This document shows positions 22,904 through 34,410 of a stretch of 64,000 nucleotides of DNA, one piece after another. This DNA is from Sphaerulina vaccinii (Eukaryota; Ascomycota; Dothideomycetes; Mycosphaerellales; Mycosphaerellaceae). The DNA lies in contig JAKUDP010000001.1 of NCBI GenBank assembly GCA_022570795.1, positions 310,001 through 374,000 on the forward strand, given 5' to 3'. Made by a program: the position numbers and the translations under genes. Under the pieces are notes generated by a model. It was not told the origin of the DNA, did not search any database, and saw nothing but the letters and a program-made list of their open reading frames with translations. The stretch's first letter is position 1. Each line of letters starts with the position of its first letter.

Positions 22904-23796
22904 TTCATCTATCATCGACGTAGGGTCTTGGGTAGGGAGGGGTATCGCTAGAGCCAAGGTAGCTTGGGCAATTTATTTTCAGTTTGATGTGTGTGGGATC
23001 TTCGCTCAAGCGGTCGTATGATGTGTACAAAAGCTGTCGGCATGTATATTGAAGTTCATGCATGCGAACATGGGTCGGTGCATAGCGAGCGGTATGAAGT
23101 CAACGAATTGGAACGACATCTCTCATGGCGCTTAGATAAAGACTGCTATGAATGGTCTTGACCACAAGATCACTTATTGATGTCTCGACTCGAAACGATG
23201 GTTTTGGTACAGCGTCACCGCGCATCGGATTTCAATGCTGGTCTCTAGCGGCCACTACAAACCATGCCAATATGTTCATCTCTGGGGCTGTAATTGGCTG
23301 CAAGCCTGATTCTCAGAGAGGAGCCAACTAGTGCATCCAACTCCAATGCGTGAAGATGCTGTACGAGGATTGTGGCAACTCGGCGCTTGACGCGAGCTAG
23401 CTTGGGAGCAATAGATTGCGCAATACGTTCGCCACTGCCGCTGGCTGTTCGCTACAAGTATCAGAATCAAGCGGCTCAAAACGTCAGTACACGTTCAAGC
23501 AGTCAGAACGTAGAACGTATGTGAATGGCTATTCCTCTCATTAACTATCGTCTCAACAACGCGTCGACTTTGCTAGCTATTTTCTGTCTCTGTCGCTAAT
23601 AATTCTGTTTTCTCTCAACTCTGTCTCTTCATCCTTTGCAAACCATCTCAGACATGATGATCATAATGGTATCTATGCACATGATGAAGAAGATCTCAAC
23701 CTCGCCATAAACCTGACCCCGAACAAAAACGCCCTGTGTCCCTATGCCGCTAAAAATCTAATTGGCTGTACGATGAACAACTTCAACTCCTCTTTT
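22904..23796. other. Intergenic region between convergent genes
   Basis: About 0.9 kb between a plus-strand and a minus-strand 3' end. No supported gene; T-rich and CT-rich stretches around 23570-23650. Confidence 0.5.
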
Positions 23797-24651
23797 CTAG
23801 TACGATGTTGCTTCAGGCTTCGCATAAAACCAGTACTCAGCAGCATACTCGATCTGAAACGCAGCTTCTTGTCCCGTACATGTCTTCGGAGCAGCACCTC
23901 CAACAGTATTTATACGATAAACTTCCTGAAAAGCACAATCGGTGTCGTTACTCTTACTCGTAAGTTTCAACCAAGGCACAGAGTCCTCAACAGCATCTGT
24001 AGGTGCATCGGTACTGTTAACCTTCTTGAAAGCTCCCTGGCTATAATTGGTATTCCAGGTATCGTTGCCTTGACCAACAGTATCCAAGTTGAAATAGGCA
24101 GTTGTGAGATCTGTGAAATAGTGATGACCAGAGATTTTCAAGAAATCGTTGACGGGGAAGGTTGTGGGGACTTTGACTGCTTTGTCTTGGAATGCCCACC
24201 CTGCTAGGCTCCATGCTAGTAGAGGCGAATTGGCTGTTAGACATGTTGCGTTGACTAAGGTTGCGACTGCTCCGGCGGCGGCGGGGATTGCTGTTGCGTT
24301 CGAGAGGTCGCATGTGTAGTTCTGTGTGCCACGTCCGACGGCTATGTGGTAGAGGGCAAGACCTTGTGTGACTGGTGGAAGAGGTTTGGTTGTCATTTCT
24401 ATACGGTATAAGTCAGTATGGCTGGCGTGCAGTTGTCGATTTTTTAGCATACCTAGTGGTATCTCCACCGAGCCAGTATTGCATACGCATTGCTCTGCAG
24501 CTCTCGACGATCCACGTCCTCGGAAGTTGTGGCCCTTTCGACTCCAGCTATCGTAGAAGCCAGCATCGTTTCGTCGTTCTTCTTGTTGATGTGGTGCTGC
24601 AGCTGCAAGACCTAATGCAAGCAACAACAAGCTTGGCAGCGAAAACAGCAT
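23797..24651 (-). CDS. Secreted DUF3455 protein
   Basis: Exons 24453-24651 and 23797-24398 give 266 residues. The first ~19 residues are a clear signal peptide (Leu-rich core ending AAAA before PHQQ). After a short basic linker the DUF3455 signature appears: LALYHIAVGRGTQNYTC, then LLAWSLAGWAF, then GAFKKVNS and, near the end, a TCTGQEAAFQIEYAAEYWFY segment. Several N-glycosylation sequons (NYT, NAT, NDT) are present. Family members are extracellular proteins of unknown role. A 54-bp segment (24399-24452) is in frame and stop-free but carries GTATGC, TACTGAC and TATAG, so I read it as an intron; retaining it would add 18 residues just before the conserved domain. Confidence 0.85.
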   Translation of the reverse strand: MLFSLPSLLLLALGLAAAAPHQQEERRNDAGFYDSWSRKGHNFRGRGSSRAAEQCVCNTGSVEIPLGMLKNRQLHASHTDLYRIEMTTKPLPPVTQGLALYHIAVGRGTQNYTCDLSNATAIPAAAGAVATLVNATCLTANSPLLAWSLAGWAFQDKAVKVPTTFPVNDFLKISGHHYFTDLTTAYFNLDTVGQGNDTWNTNYSQGAFKKVNSTDAPTDAVEDSVPWLKLTSKSNDTDCAFQEVYRINTVGGAAPKTCTGQEAAFQIEYAAEYWFYAKPEATSY

Positions 24652-25521
24652 CTTCGTATCCAGTCGTTCGATGTCTGTGACTCAGCCTCCGTTGTCTTAG
24701 TTCGATGGATGAATGAGTGTGCGTGTCGGTGAACGGGTGGCCGAAAGAATCGTGAAATGCAAAGCAAACGTGCGGCGCAAGAGTAGCATATACTGACCAG
24801 TTCCCGCCCATATGCGCGCCTAAGCATGGTTTCTATATACATGGCTGACAGTGTACGACGTCGAGGTACAAATTCATGTGTCGTTAACCGCCCGGATGAA
24901 AATAGCTGCAGATCAGTGGAGTAGGAAGGCAGGATGGGCGGGCCGCATCTTCGCTTCGAAGGCGCCTCTCTGTGTCTCAGAAGTCGCAATTCGCTCTATT
25001 GGAGGACAAGACTCTTGATCAAGGTTGGCAGCCAATAGCCAAGTACGCATACTGTGCTGCGATATGCTGTTATATGGTTCCCGATCGATGTTTGAAAGGC
25101 CTTGGATGTCTTGCGACAACAAGTAGACAGTTCCTTAGGCCAGCAGTAAGGCCACCTAAATGGCCAGAAGCAGATGAGTATGCAGTCTAATTGAAGCAAA
25201 TTAATGACCTATTCCTGGGTTGTATTCAATCCTGTCTTCTGAACCAATCGAATCCTGGCCAGCGCTTAGAACCCGCCTCTCTGCCAGTGGCTGGCACGGA
25301 GTCCTTCTCCGATTTGACAGCTTGTGCATCCTGTACCAGATCTGTCGGGTCTTGCTGTTTCATGTTTGGCAGGCCTTGGTAGTTGTTGTGGACCGGTCTG
25401 CCGTACGGTCCGCTGCAGAAACCTGTATGGCAGCCGTGCGGCCATGAAACACAGCCGTCCCAGGACAGTGTACGCGCGCTGTAACATTCGCTGAGCGGAG
25501 CCAGGACCGTAGTACAGTCAC
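24652..25521. other. Intergenic region
   Basis: About 0.87 kb upstream of the DUF3455 gene. Small overlapping frames exist on both strands; none is convincing. Confidence 0.45.
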
Positions 25522-25845
25522 CTAGGTTTCTTGAGCTGACAAGCTGATCAGTCTACGAATGCAGTGAGGACGTTTTACATGATTCATCGTACCTTCTTTC
25601 CGTATCTCGAACGCTGCCGCAGTCTCTTCATATAACTGCCTTCGATTGCATCGTGTATCGGTCTTCTTCGGAAGGTTCGCCAGTCTCCTGTCTAGAGCCT
25701 CTCTACGAAGGTCTCGTTCTGCCGCGAAGCGCTTGAGACTCGCTATCGACTCCTGTGCCAGTTGCCTCTGTCGTTCGCGCTGGAATAGCCATCCCGCCAT
25801 TCCAACCAAGGCAGCGATGCTCACAACTTTGCTGAATACTTTCAT
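25522..25845 (-). CDS. Possible small single-helix membrane protein
   Basis: 107 residues from the ATG at 25845. A short N-terminal MKVFSKVV is followed by one hydrophobic segment (SIAALVGMAGWLF), then a long charged helix rich in Arg, Glu and Gln (residues ~22-60). That arrangement fits a small inner-membrane or signal-anchored protein. No family recognised. An intron near the 3' end (donor GTACGA, acceptor CGTAG, only 40 bp) is possible but short. It lies in the same orientation as mdm10. Confidence 0.4.
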   Translation of the reverse strand: MKVFSKVVSIAALVGMAGWLFQRERQRQLAQESIASLKRFAAERDLRREALDRRLANLPKKTDTRCNRRQLYEETAAAFEIRKEGTMNHVKRPHCIRRLISLSAQET

Positions 25846-26203
25846 ACTTGTTAGTCTTGGCTCTGGTGCTATGGAAAGGTGTGGACAATGAAACTTACAT
25901 CGCCACATCGTGTAAGTGCTGTGCGTGTGTATCAGGTGGACTAAATCGTGTCGCAGTTGTAATAAAATGGAAGTGTCTTGCGCAAGGAGTCGTATCAAGG
26001 CTGCGTTGGGGCGCTACCCACTTTCTCGACTCCAACTGGGTACAGGTGGAGACCACTCCGTGGTGCGGTGTGCGATAGAGAGACTGACCCAGAGTCTGAT
26101 TACCTAGCACGTGGCCATTACGATCTCTGGAGATGTATATGCCCGAAGCGAATGCAGCGTCTGCAAGTCATGAGAAGTGGCATAGTTCCGAACCACTCTG
26201 CTA
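25846..26203. other. Intergenic region between the small frame and mdm10
   Basis: No supported feature. It includes the 3' region of mdm10 and the possible promoter of the small protein. Confidence 0.4.
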
Positions 26204-27367
26204 TCAACTCGAGTAGCTGACTTCTAGGCCTATCCTGCCGACCATCTTCTCGTTCTTCTTGAGATCGACAGCGGCTCCTACACCAAGCAAAAGCTCCTTG
26301 AATCGACACTCCCAGAGCACGCAGACCTTGCCGTGATTATCCATTCTCGCCTTCAGCACACCCTTCATATCGTCGTTCGTCTTTTGCCATCCAGTCCGTA
26401 TCATATTCTCCACCCACGCAGTCTCCGGGTTCATCTGTTCACGTTGCCATAGCTCAAGACCAACGACTACATCACTTTCGTAGCTGTACACGTTGAAGTC
26501 GAAGCGTGAGCACAGGGCTAAATTCGGACCAGCTTTGACGGCATATGTCGAGGACAGGTTTCCCATGAGTGGATTCACTGTTAGCGCCATTGTGTATGGG
26601 AATCCAGTATGCGTCGGAAGTGTAGTGAAGCGCAAACCAGTGCTGATGCCACCAGACTTGTTGACTGGACTGAAGTACGCTTCCGCACCTGCGCTGAGCC
26701 TGCCACTTTGATGATCCCAGGGATGCGCTGCTATCCTGCTGGCGGTGGAGTCTTGCTCAGACTCAGGATGTCGGGGATCATGACCGAAATTGTAGAGTCC
26801 GCGAAAGCCTAGTAGTGCGGAGTCGGTTGAATAGAGATATTCAGTCGTGTATTTCCCGTAGTCGTTTTGCAGGCTAGCCAGAAGCGTACCGCCACTTGGC
26901 AGAGTCTTATCGGATACACACTTGAGCTGTAGAAGACGGCTTGGAGAACTGCGTCGCAGATATAGTGCCTCGAGCGTGCTTGTAGGCAGGTACAGTCGGC
27001 CATATAAAAGCGTGTCCTTCTTTTTGTCCTTTGATACAGGTATTTCAGCTCGCTTCAGCTGCTGCAGATGCCTGTACCCTTTGACCAGTCTATTCATGGG
27101 CACATCACTGCTTCTGCTTGCTACCTGTAAGCCCAAACTGGTATATAGAAAGCTCAGCGAGCCATCCACTACACCCCTGCTCCCGAGAGTATACGATGTC
27201 GCGAAGTTTGGCGCCGAGAGCGAGGAGACATGGAGTCTCAAGCCCAATGGTATCTGAAAGTCGAGGAGGTTCGTCGAGGTCGTCGTCAAGGAGGCATAGC
27301 TGTTGTCCACGTTCCAGCGGGACTTGCGGTAGAACGCTGTCTGGACATAGTCCATGAAATCCAGCAT
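26204..27367 (-). CDS. mdm10: Mitochondrial distribution and morphology protein 10
   Basis: Intronless, 387 residues. Mdm10 is a mitochondrial outer-membrane beta-barrel. It anchors the ER-mitochondria tether (ERMES, with Mmm1, Mdm12 and Mdm34) and joins the SAM complex for beta-barrel assembly. Seen: the family start MLDFMDYVQTAFYRKSRWN, the N-terminal LLDFQIPLGLRLHVSSLSAPNFATSY strand pair (family-typical), LSAGAEAYFSPVNKSGGISTGLRFTT in the middle, and an amphipathic final strand (GRIGLEVSYSS) like a beta-signal. The length is slightly shorter than many fungal orthologues, which carry variable loop insertions. The frame abuts the start of the repeat block by about 270 bp upstream. Confidence 0.95.
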   Translation of the reverse strand: MLDFMDYVQTAFYRKSRWNVDNSYASLTTTSTNLLDFQIPLGLRLHVSSLSAPNFATSYTLGSRGVVDGSLSFLYTSLGLQVASRSSDVPMNRLVKGYRHLQQLKRAEIPVSKDKKKDTLLYGRLYLPTSTLEALYLRRSSPSRLLQLKCVSDKTLPSGGTLLASLQNDYGKYTTEYLYSTDSALLGFRGLYNFGHDPRHPESEQDSTASRIAAHPWDHQSGRLSAGAEAYFSPVNKSGGISTGLRFTTLPTHTGFPYTMALTVNPLMGNLSSTYAVKAGPNLALCSRFDFNVYSYESDVVVGLELWQREQMNPETAWVENMIRTGWQKTNDDMKGVLKARMDNHGKVCVLWECRFKELLLGVGAAVDLKKNEKMVGRIGLEVSYSS

Positions 27368-27639
27368 TTTGCGTTATGAGCTACCATATCGGCCTCATCT
27401 TCATGCCAGGTGTGGCATTGTGTTTGTTGGTGTGGTGTTGGAGTTTGGAAGCTCGAGAAAGTGCAGGAGCTGTGGAGATGCGGGATGAGCCAGCGGACTT
27501 CACGACGGAGCTCCAAAGTAACCATGGATCAAAACCCTCCCCTACTCAATATTCCGTAGTAACCTTGTGTATACCTTGCTATTATTACTCGTTTACTCGC
27601 TGTCTGCACGCAATATGCCTCGCACGGCGATAGTAGGCT

Positions 27640-28679
27640 AGCTAGCAGACCTCGACTTAATTATAATAAATATTATAAGTTTATTAAGTCTTAGATTAAA
27701 AATAGATATACCTAGCCGGCTATTAGAGACCTTCTCGATTACTTTTAGTATCTATATATTAGAGATTAGTTTTAAGCGACAACTACGCTAGTAGAGAGTG
27801 TCTATACTATATATACTAGTATAGAACTAAGTTAATAATATTAAAGCCCTCTATATCTATATTAGGTATATATACTATACTCTACAATTAACCGATAAGG
27901 AGGCTATAGCAATCCTTATACTCGATAGGTTTATTATAGGCAAATAGAGATATAGATATATTTAGAAGGCGCTTAGATTTATAAAGTAAGTACCTAAAAA
28001 GTAATAGGCTAAGGCTAAAGCTAAGATATATAAGGTATTACGAGAAGAGCTAGATAAGTCGTCGGTTAAGATATATAGAAGGCGCAATTTATATATATAT
28101 CTATATAAGAATACTAACTTAATTAGAAGGTATACTAGTAAACTTACTTACTAGCTAACTTATAGGCTAACTTGCTATAGAGACTATATCTACTATATAG
28201 TAAAGCTACTTAACCCTAATAGTATTTAGCAACGAGCTAAGCGCGCTAGAGAGTATTATAGTATAGTTATTATACCTAGACTAATATTCGGTCTCTTAAT
28301 AGATATATACTATAAGTTTAAGTACTAGAGTATTTAGATCTATACTATAATCGATATTTATATACGCTATCTATAGTAGATCTATATAGGAGTCTCTATA
28401 TAGTCGGCTATATCTATAGCTACTTAATATACTACTATACTATACTATAGTAGTATTATACTAATAATTCTTAAGTCGGATCGAGGCGCTAAGACTATTC
28501 TAGCTACTAACTTCTACTATATAGTCTAGTACGCTATCTACGATATAGAGAACAAAGAGCGTAGGTAGAGGAGCGAGCCTAAGCTACTACTACTTACCTT
28601 CGATAAGTACTATAGATATAGTATAAGTAAGATAAACTAGTATATTAAGGCCTAGTAGAATTAGTAGGTAATATCGAAA
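27640..28679 (+). mobile_element. Left half of a degraded integrase/DDE-type element
   Basis: Plus-strand translation, read through many stops, shows an integrase-core-like segment: LLIDIYYKFKY, then IYTIIDIYIRYL and IYIGVSI (about 28297-28410), then SDRGAKTILAT (about 28475-28510). These resemble the fungal integrase-core proteins with a DGY.K...GIEIYA.ID.YSRY...IYVG pattern. The frame is interrupted at 28680 by the Copia LTR and resumes at 34411. Confidence 0.6.
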
Positions 28680-28917
28680 TAGGATAATAATATATATACC
28701 TACGATATATAGAAAGAGTCTTAATATATAATAGAAGTAGAAGTATTAGATAGGAACTAACTATATTAATTGTATTAGTTAGTTATAGATTATATCTCCT
28801 TCTAAGATATAGAGTATTAGATAAGTTACGCGACCTATTATTATATAACCTATATTATATATTCTAATCCCTAGAGGCTATCTCTTAGATAGTCCAACTA
28901 GACTATACTTTCTAATA
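28680..28917 (-). repeat. 3' LTR of the Copia element (minus orientation)
   Basis: 238 bp, aligned without gaps to 34173-34410. On the minus strand it starts TATTAGAAAG, which fits an ancestral TG start converted to TA, and ends with a CCTA that matches CCCA in the other copy. About 20 mismatches by hand alignment, all but one transitions. Confidence 0.85.
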
Positions 28918-28980
28918 CTCCTACTTAGGCTAGATAGTCCTTCTGCCCTATATTCTAGTACTTATCCCTTATATAAACCT

Positions 28981-31900
28981 GTCGGGCCCTAGAAGCCCGA
29001 TAGAGGCTAAGTAAGCCGGAGTTGTTTTATAAACTCCTAGAATTAGGGACTATTCTTTAGCTTAGTTAATCTATCTGCAACTATCTCTTTTGTTAGAATA
29101 TATACTACTACTATCCTCTATTACTACTAAAGTCTCCTAATATTATTATAAGCAATATTAATATACTTTGATCTTTTATAGGTATAGGCATTTTTAATAA
29201 GAGTTAAAGATACTTGGTTGTCTTTTATAATCTAAATAGGTCTAAGTTTATTTACTATATTAGAGTTTGCTTTAATAAGTAGTTAAAAAAAATATTCTCC
29301 TACTAGCTCTATATAGTCTATTTCTTTTAGAAGTGCTGCTAGGAATTAAGATTGCTTAGTATATATATTTAGAGCTATATACTTAGCCTCTATAGTTAAT
29401 ATTGCTATAGACTTCTACTTCTTACTTATCTAAGATACTAGTACTCTATAGAGGAAGAAGATAGATCCGAGGATTAAGACTCTATCTGCCTTATCTATTA
29501 TATAGTTAGAGTCTAAATATCTAATAAGGCTTCTACTACCTCTTCTAAATATAAGTTCTAGGTCTAGGGACGATCTAAGGTATTTTGCTAGTTTCTTTAG
29601 AGTATTTATATATCCTCTTATTAGATTAGCTATATATAAGCTTAGTCTACTAAGAGCGAAAGTAATATCTAGTCTTATTATAACTATCGGCTATATCTAT
29701 ATACCTATCTAGCTTTAGTACTTCTATTTAGTATATCTCTTATTAGATAGAATTGCCTTAGTAAAGCTTTTATAACTATCTATTAGTAAGAGAGTTGGAT
29801 AGGCATTTTTCTTAGTTATATTTAGCCTTATAAGGTTCTCTTAGATATAGTATTTTTAATTAAGCTTTAGAGTTCCTACAACTCTATTTCTTATTATCTT
29901 TATTCTAAGAATCTTTTCTAGCTTCTTTAGATTTTTAATTTTGAAGACCTTACTAAGCTATTCCTTAAACTAGAGAACATTCTTTAGCTCTAGTACTATA
30001 ATAGGTATATTATCTACGTAGGTTAGGACTATAATCCTTCTTTCTCTATAGATAAGTAGGTATAGATCGATTTCTAATTAATCGAATTCTATCTATTCTA
30101 GCTTTAAGATATAGAGTTTATTCTAGTCTCTTGCTACTTGCTTAAGTCTATAGAGACTTCTTAGGATCTTTAGGACCTGGTTTAGTAGAACCTCTACTTC
30201 TAGAGATAGGATTATATAAATATCTTCTTTTAGAGAGCTCTCTATAAATATATTATTTATATCTACTTAGTGCATCTCTAAGTCCTTCTCGCAAACAACT
30301 ACTATAAATACTCTTAAAGTATTATACTTTATAGTTAGTATAAAGGTGTCCTTAAAGTCTATTCTAAACTTCTAGGAGAACCCTCTAGTAACTAGTCTTG
30401 CCTTAAACTTTTTAATAGCTCTACTAATTAATCTTTTTATATTAAAGACCTACCTAGATATTATAAGGTTTATACCTTTTAGTAGTATAACCGGCTTCTA
30501 GATATAGTTACTATCTAAAGCTACTAGTTCTCTCTAGATTGCTTCTTCCTATATATAGCTCTATTTAGAATTCTATATTACCTCTTTATAGGACTTTGGA
30601 ATAGGGACCTCTTACTTTAAAGTAATATTAGGTCCGAGTACTACAAATGCAACCTCCTTAATCTCTACTAAGGTTTCCTAGATGCAATCCCCTTCTTCTT
30701 TAATTAGGCTAAGGAATGCCTTATAATACTTTAGGTTAGGTATATTATCTTCCTTATCTCTCTACCTCTTTTAGAGAACCTACCTTATAACTATACTATA
30801 GGCCTTAGGTTTAGGTCCTTCCCCTTTATCTAAAAGAGATCTCCTTCTCTTCTAGGATTGCACTCTTGCTTCTAGTAGATCTTATATAATATCTAGATAT
30901 TTTCTAATATATATATTTCTACTAGTCCCTTAACGAACTTCGGTCGGCTAATTAGTCGGCTACTCTATTCTAATTTTCTCCTTCTAAAGCTATATACTCT
31001 CGGAGTTTTCTTCTTCTAGATCTATCCTCTAGTACTTCTTCTTGTCCTTTAGTAGAGGTCCAAGCTATATAAATAGTAGTTAATATTTAGTCGGGCCCTT
31101 AGGGCCCGACGGACTTTAGGACTCCTTCTACTTCTTTAGTCTCCTAACTAGTTTCCTAACTAGTATAATACTAGATTAGTTAAGCCTAGAAATATTTAAC
31201 TCCAAATCTCCTCCTTTCTTATACTTAAACTACTTAGTATTACTATAGGCCTTAATAGCCCCTATATTAGGCTCCTAGAAAAGCTATATTTTAGTAGTAT
31301 CTAGAATATAACTAACAAATATAGTATCCTTGCCTCTATTTATTAGTTTGTCTAATCTTATTCTAGCTAGCTAGGACTTCGGGTTTATATATACTACTGC
31401 TCTGCAGCCCTAGACTCTAAAGTATGATACTAGAGGTCTCTGTCCTAAGAATGCCTCCTTAGGTAAGACCTTGAATCTATTAATATCTAGCCTATTTGGA
31501 AGAGTATTCCTAATAATAATACTTGCTTCTAGTACCTTAGGCTAGAACTTAATTAGTATATTAGATTCTTCTAGTATTGCCCTTACTCTTTCTTTAGAGG
31601 TCTGGATCGACCTTTTAACAACTCTATTCTAAATAGAGTTATATACCTTAGTAGTATAGAAAGAAATTCTATTCTCTCTCTCCTACTACTTTAGTATAGT
31701 AAGAAGCTCCCTAGCTCTATTACTCCTTACTACTTAGAGAGAATTTCTAGATTAAAGCTCTGCCTTCCTTTTCTATTAGTAGAGGGTAGGTAGTATATCT
31801 ATTCTTAACTTTAGTAGGAAGGCCTACTTCTTTCTTAAGAAGTTATTAATAATTTCAAGCTACTACTTAAATTCTAATCTTAAGATAGGTAGGGGTCTAT

Positions 31901-32856
31901 AGATATTAATAGATATAAGAGCTAGCCTTTAGGGCTTCTACTATATCTCTTTCCCTCTATACTACTTTATCTTTGCTATTATACAGACCCTATATGCTCT
32001 ATACTCCTTTGGAATTAGTATTAGGCTCTTTAAATCTAAGACCTAGTAAAGGTCCTTTACTACCTTTTCCCCAAAATATATAAGCCTTCGATACTAGAGC
32101 TCCTACTAATTCTAGGTACTCTCTAATATATAGAAAGTATATACTTTATCTATTAATTCCTATAAGAAGTATACTTGATTTCGGTCGAGCTTTTAGAGCC
32201 CGATAGACTTAGCTAGACTCTTATTAATTTCCTTAATAAATAGGACTCCTCCTAATATTCTTGTCTAGATAACTGCTTTTCTAGAGGCTAAAACAAGTAT
32301 AAATTTTAGTAGTTAAATACCGAACTACTTACTAAACTAATTCTATAAAACAAGATTTACTCTAAGTCTAGGTATAAAAAGAACATCCCTTAGTATAATC
32401 TATTTGCCCTTCCTGCCCCCTATTACTACTTTTCCTATATATATAGCTATTAGATAGCTACCCCTAACCTTAATCTACTTTCTAGCCTAAAGAGGCTTTA
32501 GTTCTCTAAAAAGTAATTCTTAGTTAGTTATATAGGTAGAAGTATAAGAGTTAAGTAGCTATTCTAATAGTCTATACTTGCCTTTAGCTTCTATAGTAGA
32601 GTAGGCTACTTTATTAATATCCTTATCCTTAGATAGGGTCTAGGATAGGTCTAAAGTAGTTAGCGACTCTATATCTTATACTATAAAAGCCTTTTTCGAG
32701 TATTTCTTACTTGATTTCTTAAGAGATTATACTTCGAGCTAGAGTCTTTTTACTACTACTTTTAGCTTATCTTTATTAAGTAAAGAACTCCTCCTAGCTC
32801 GTATCGGAGAGAGTCTCTTTTCGACCCTATTTGGTCGGGTCCCTAGGGCCCGATAG
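28981..32856. repeat. Four dispersed 23-bp GC-rich palindromes
   Basis: Near-identical 23-bp sequences in the same orientation at 28981-29003, 31090-31112, 32184-32206 and 32834-32856. The consensus is GTCGGGCCCYTAGGGCCCGATAG, written here only as a pattern: GTCGRGYYY, a short TAG-containing centre, then GCCCGAYRG. Each can form a hairpin. They stand out as GC islands in AT-rich DNA. Confidence 0.8.
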
Positions 32857-34172
32857 GACTTAGTAGCCCTCTTTGCCTATTCGAGTCTAGAGTATTCTCT
32901 CTAGGTATATAGTCTCTTATAGAGGAAACATTCTAGTAGTCGCTAGGTACCTTTCCTAGCAAATATAGCCGTCTCTCTTTAGTCTATAGACTCTTCTACT
33001 TCTAGTATCTAGAGGATATCCTCTAGTATTAGGTTCTTCTAAGCTAGAATAGTCTATCTAGTACTCTTATATCTATCTAGTAGGAAGAAGAGTAGATGCT
33101 TAATCCTTATTTCTAGAGTCTTGTAGTAAGACTCTCTCTAGTTAATCTCTACTATCCTTCTACCTAGGTTCCTAAGGTAGACCTATAAGCTTCTAATTCT
33201 ATCTTCTAGTCCTATCTTGAAGTTTATATACTCCTAGATAATAGCTATTATATAGGCTTGCTAGACCTTGCTATACTTATTATATAGAGTTGTCTAGATA
33301 TTAAAGGCCCTCTTCTCCTCTATTACTTTATTCTAATTATCCTGCCCTAGGTACTTAGTTAGCTTATAGATTGCCTAAGTATTTGCTTTCCTCTACTATA
33401 GGCTGAATTTTAAGTATTCTAGCCCTAGGAAACTATTAGGTGTCTTTATAGATAATAAGGACAACTCCTCCGACTAGAGAGTCTATAATATTCCCTTCTT
33501 AGTATCTCTTAGGTCTAAGATTACCTAGAAGATCTCCTTTCCCTCTAGGTTGTTTTCCTATAGTCTGAACTATAGCCTCTAGTTCTCTCTTAATAGGACT
33601 AGTATAGCTCTCTTGCCTCTAAATCTACTTCCTTACTCTTAATCTATTTTATCTAAAATATTAAAAACTAAACTCTAAAAATTAATACTCTTTTAAATAA
33701 TTTTAGTAGTAGTTTCTAGATAGCTACTTTCCTAGTCTAAGACTCTTTTCCTTCTCTCTTAGATAAGCTTAGTATAGTTTCCTATACTTCCTACTTATCT
33801 ATACTTATAGATAGACTTAAATAGTCTCTTCTTAGAGGGATATACCTTTCTAAAGTATTAGTAGTACTCTAGTATAGAGGTTAAGTCTTATCTATATAAG
33901 ATAGTACTTTAGCCTCTAGCTTACTCTTTCCTTTTTATACCTTTTAAGCTCTACTTCTTAAATATGCCTTACTAGGTTCTTCTCTATCTTATCTACCTAT
34001 AGAAATGTCCAGAACTCGCCGGGATCTTCTATATCTTCTTAGTAGTATAGATAGGTATACCTCGAGTCTCCCGATACTCCTTTTATTATAGGTTCGTATT
34101 CTACTATTAGAAAAGGCTAACTATTACTATCTAATACTTCCTCTATAAATCTAGGCTTATAATCTATCGAAT

Positions 34173-34410
34173 TGGGACAATAATATATACGCCTACAATA
34201 TATAGGAAGAGTCTTAATACGTAATAGAAGTAGAAGCGTTAGATAGGAACCAACTATATTAATTGTATTAGTTAGTTACAGGTTGCATCTCCTTCTAAGA
34301 TATAGAGTATTAGATAAATTACGCAACCTATTATTATATAACCTATATTATATATTCTAATCCCTAGAGGGTGTCTCTTAGATAGTCTAACTAGACTATA
34401 CTTTCTAATA
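34173..34410 (-). repeat. 5' LTR of the Copia element (minus orientation)
   Basis: 238 bp, the less mutated LTR copy; on the minus strand it ends TTGTCCCA, keeping the expected CA end. It keeps C or G at most positions where the other copy has T or A. Confidence 0.85.

Larger units (their letters stand above)
28680..34410 (-). mobile_element. RIP-degraded Ty1/Copia LTR retrotransposon
   Basis: 5.73 kb with 238-bp LTRs at both ends. On the minus strand, reverse-transcriptase remnants are readable with stops: LVTRGF, a K/RDTF-like step, NTLRVFIVVVCEKDLEMH, VDINNIFIESSLKEDIYI, RSLYRLKQVARD and TYVDNIPI (about 30000-30460), where YVDN corresponds to the YVDD active site. An integrase remnant lies further upstream in the element (about 31800-31950: the step toward a Y/NFLRKK-type segment). 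The order integrase then RT is the Copia order. No intact frame remains, so it cannot move on its own. A 5-bp target duplication is not clear (CGAAA on the left, GGCAA on the right). Confidence 0.85.
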
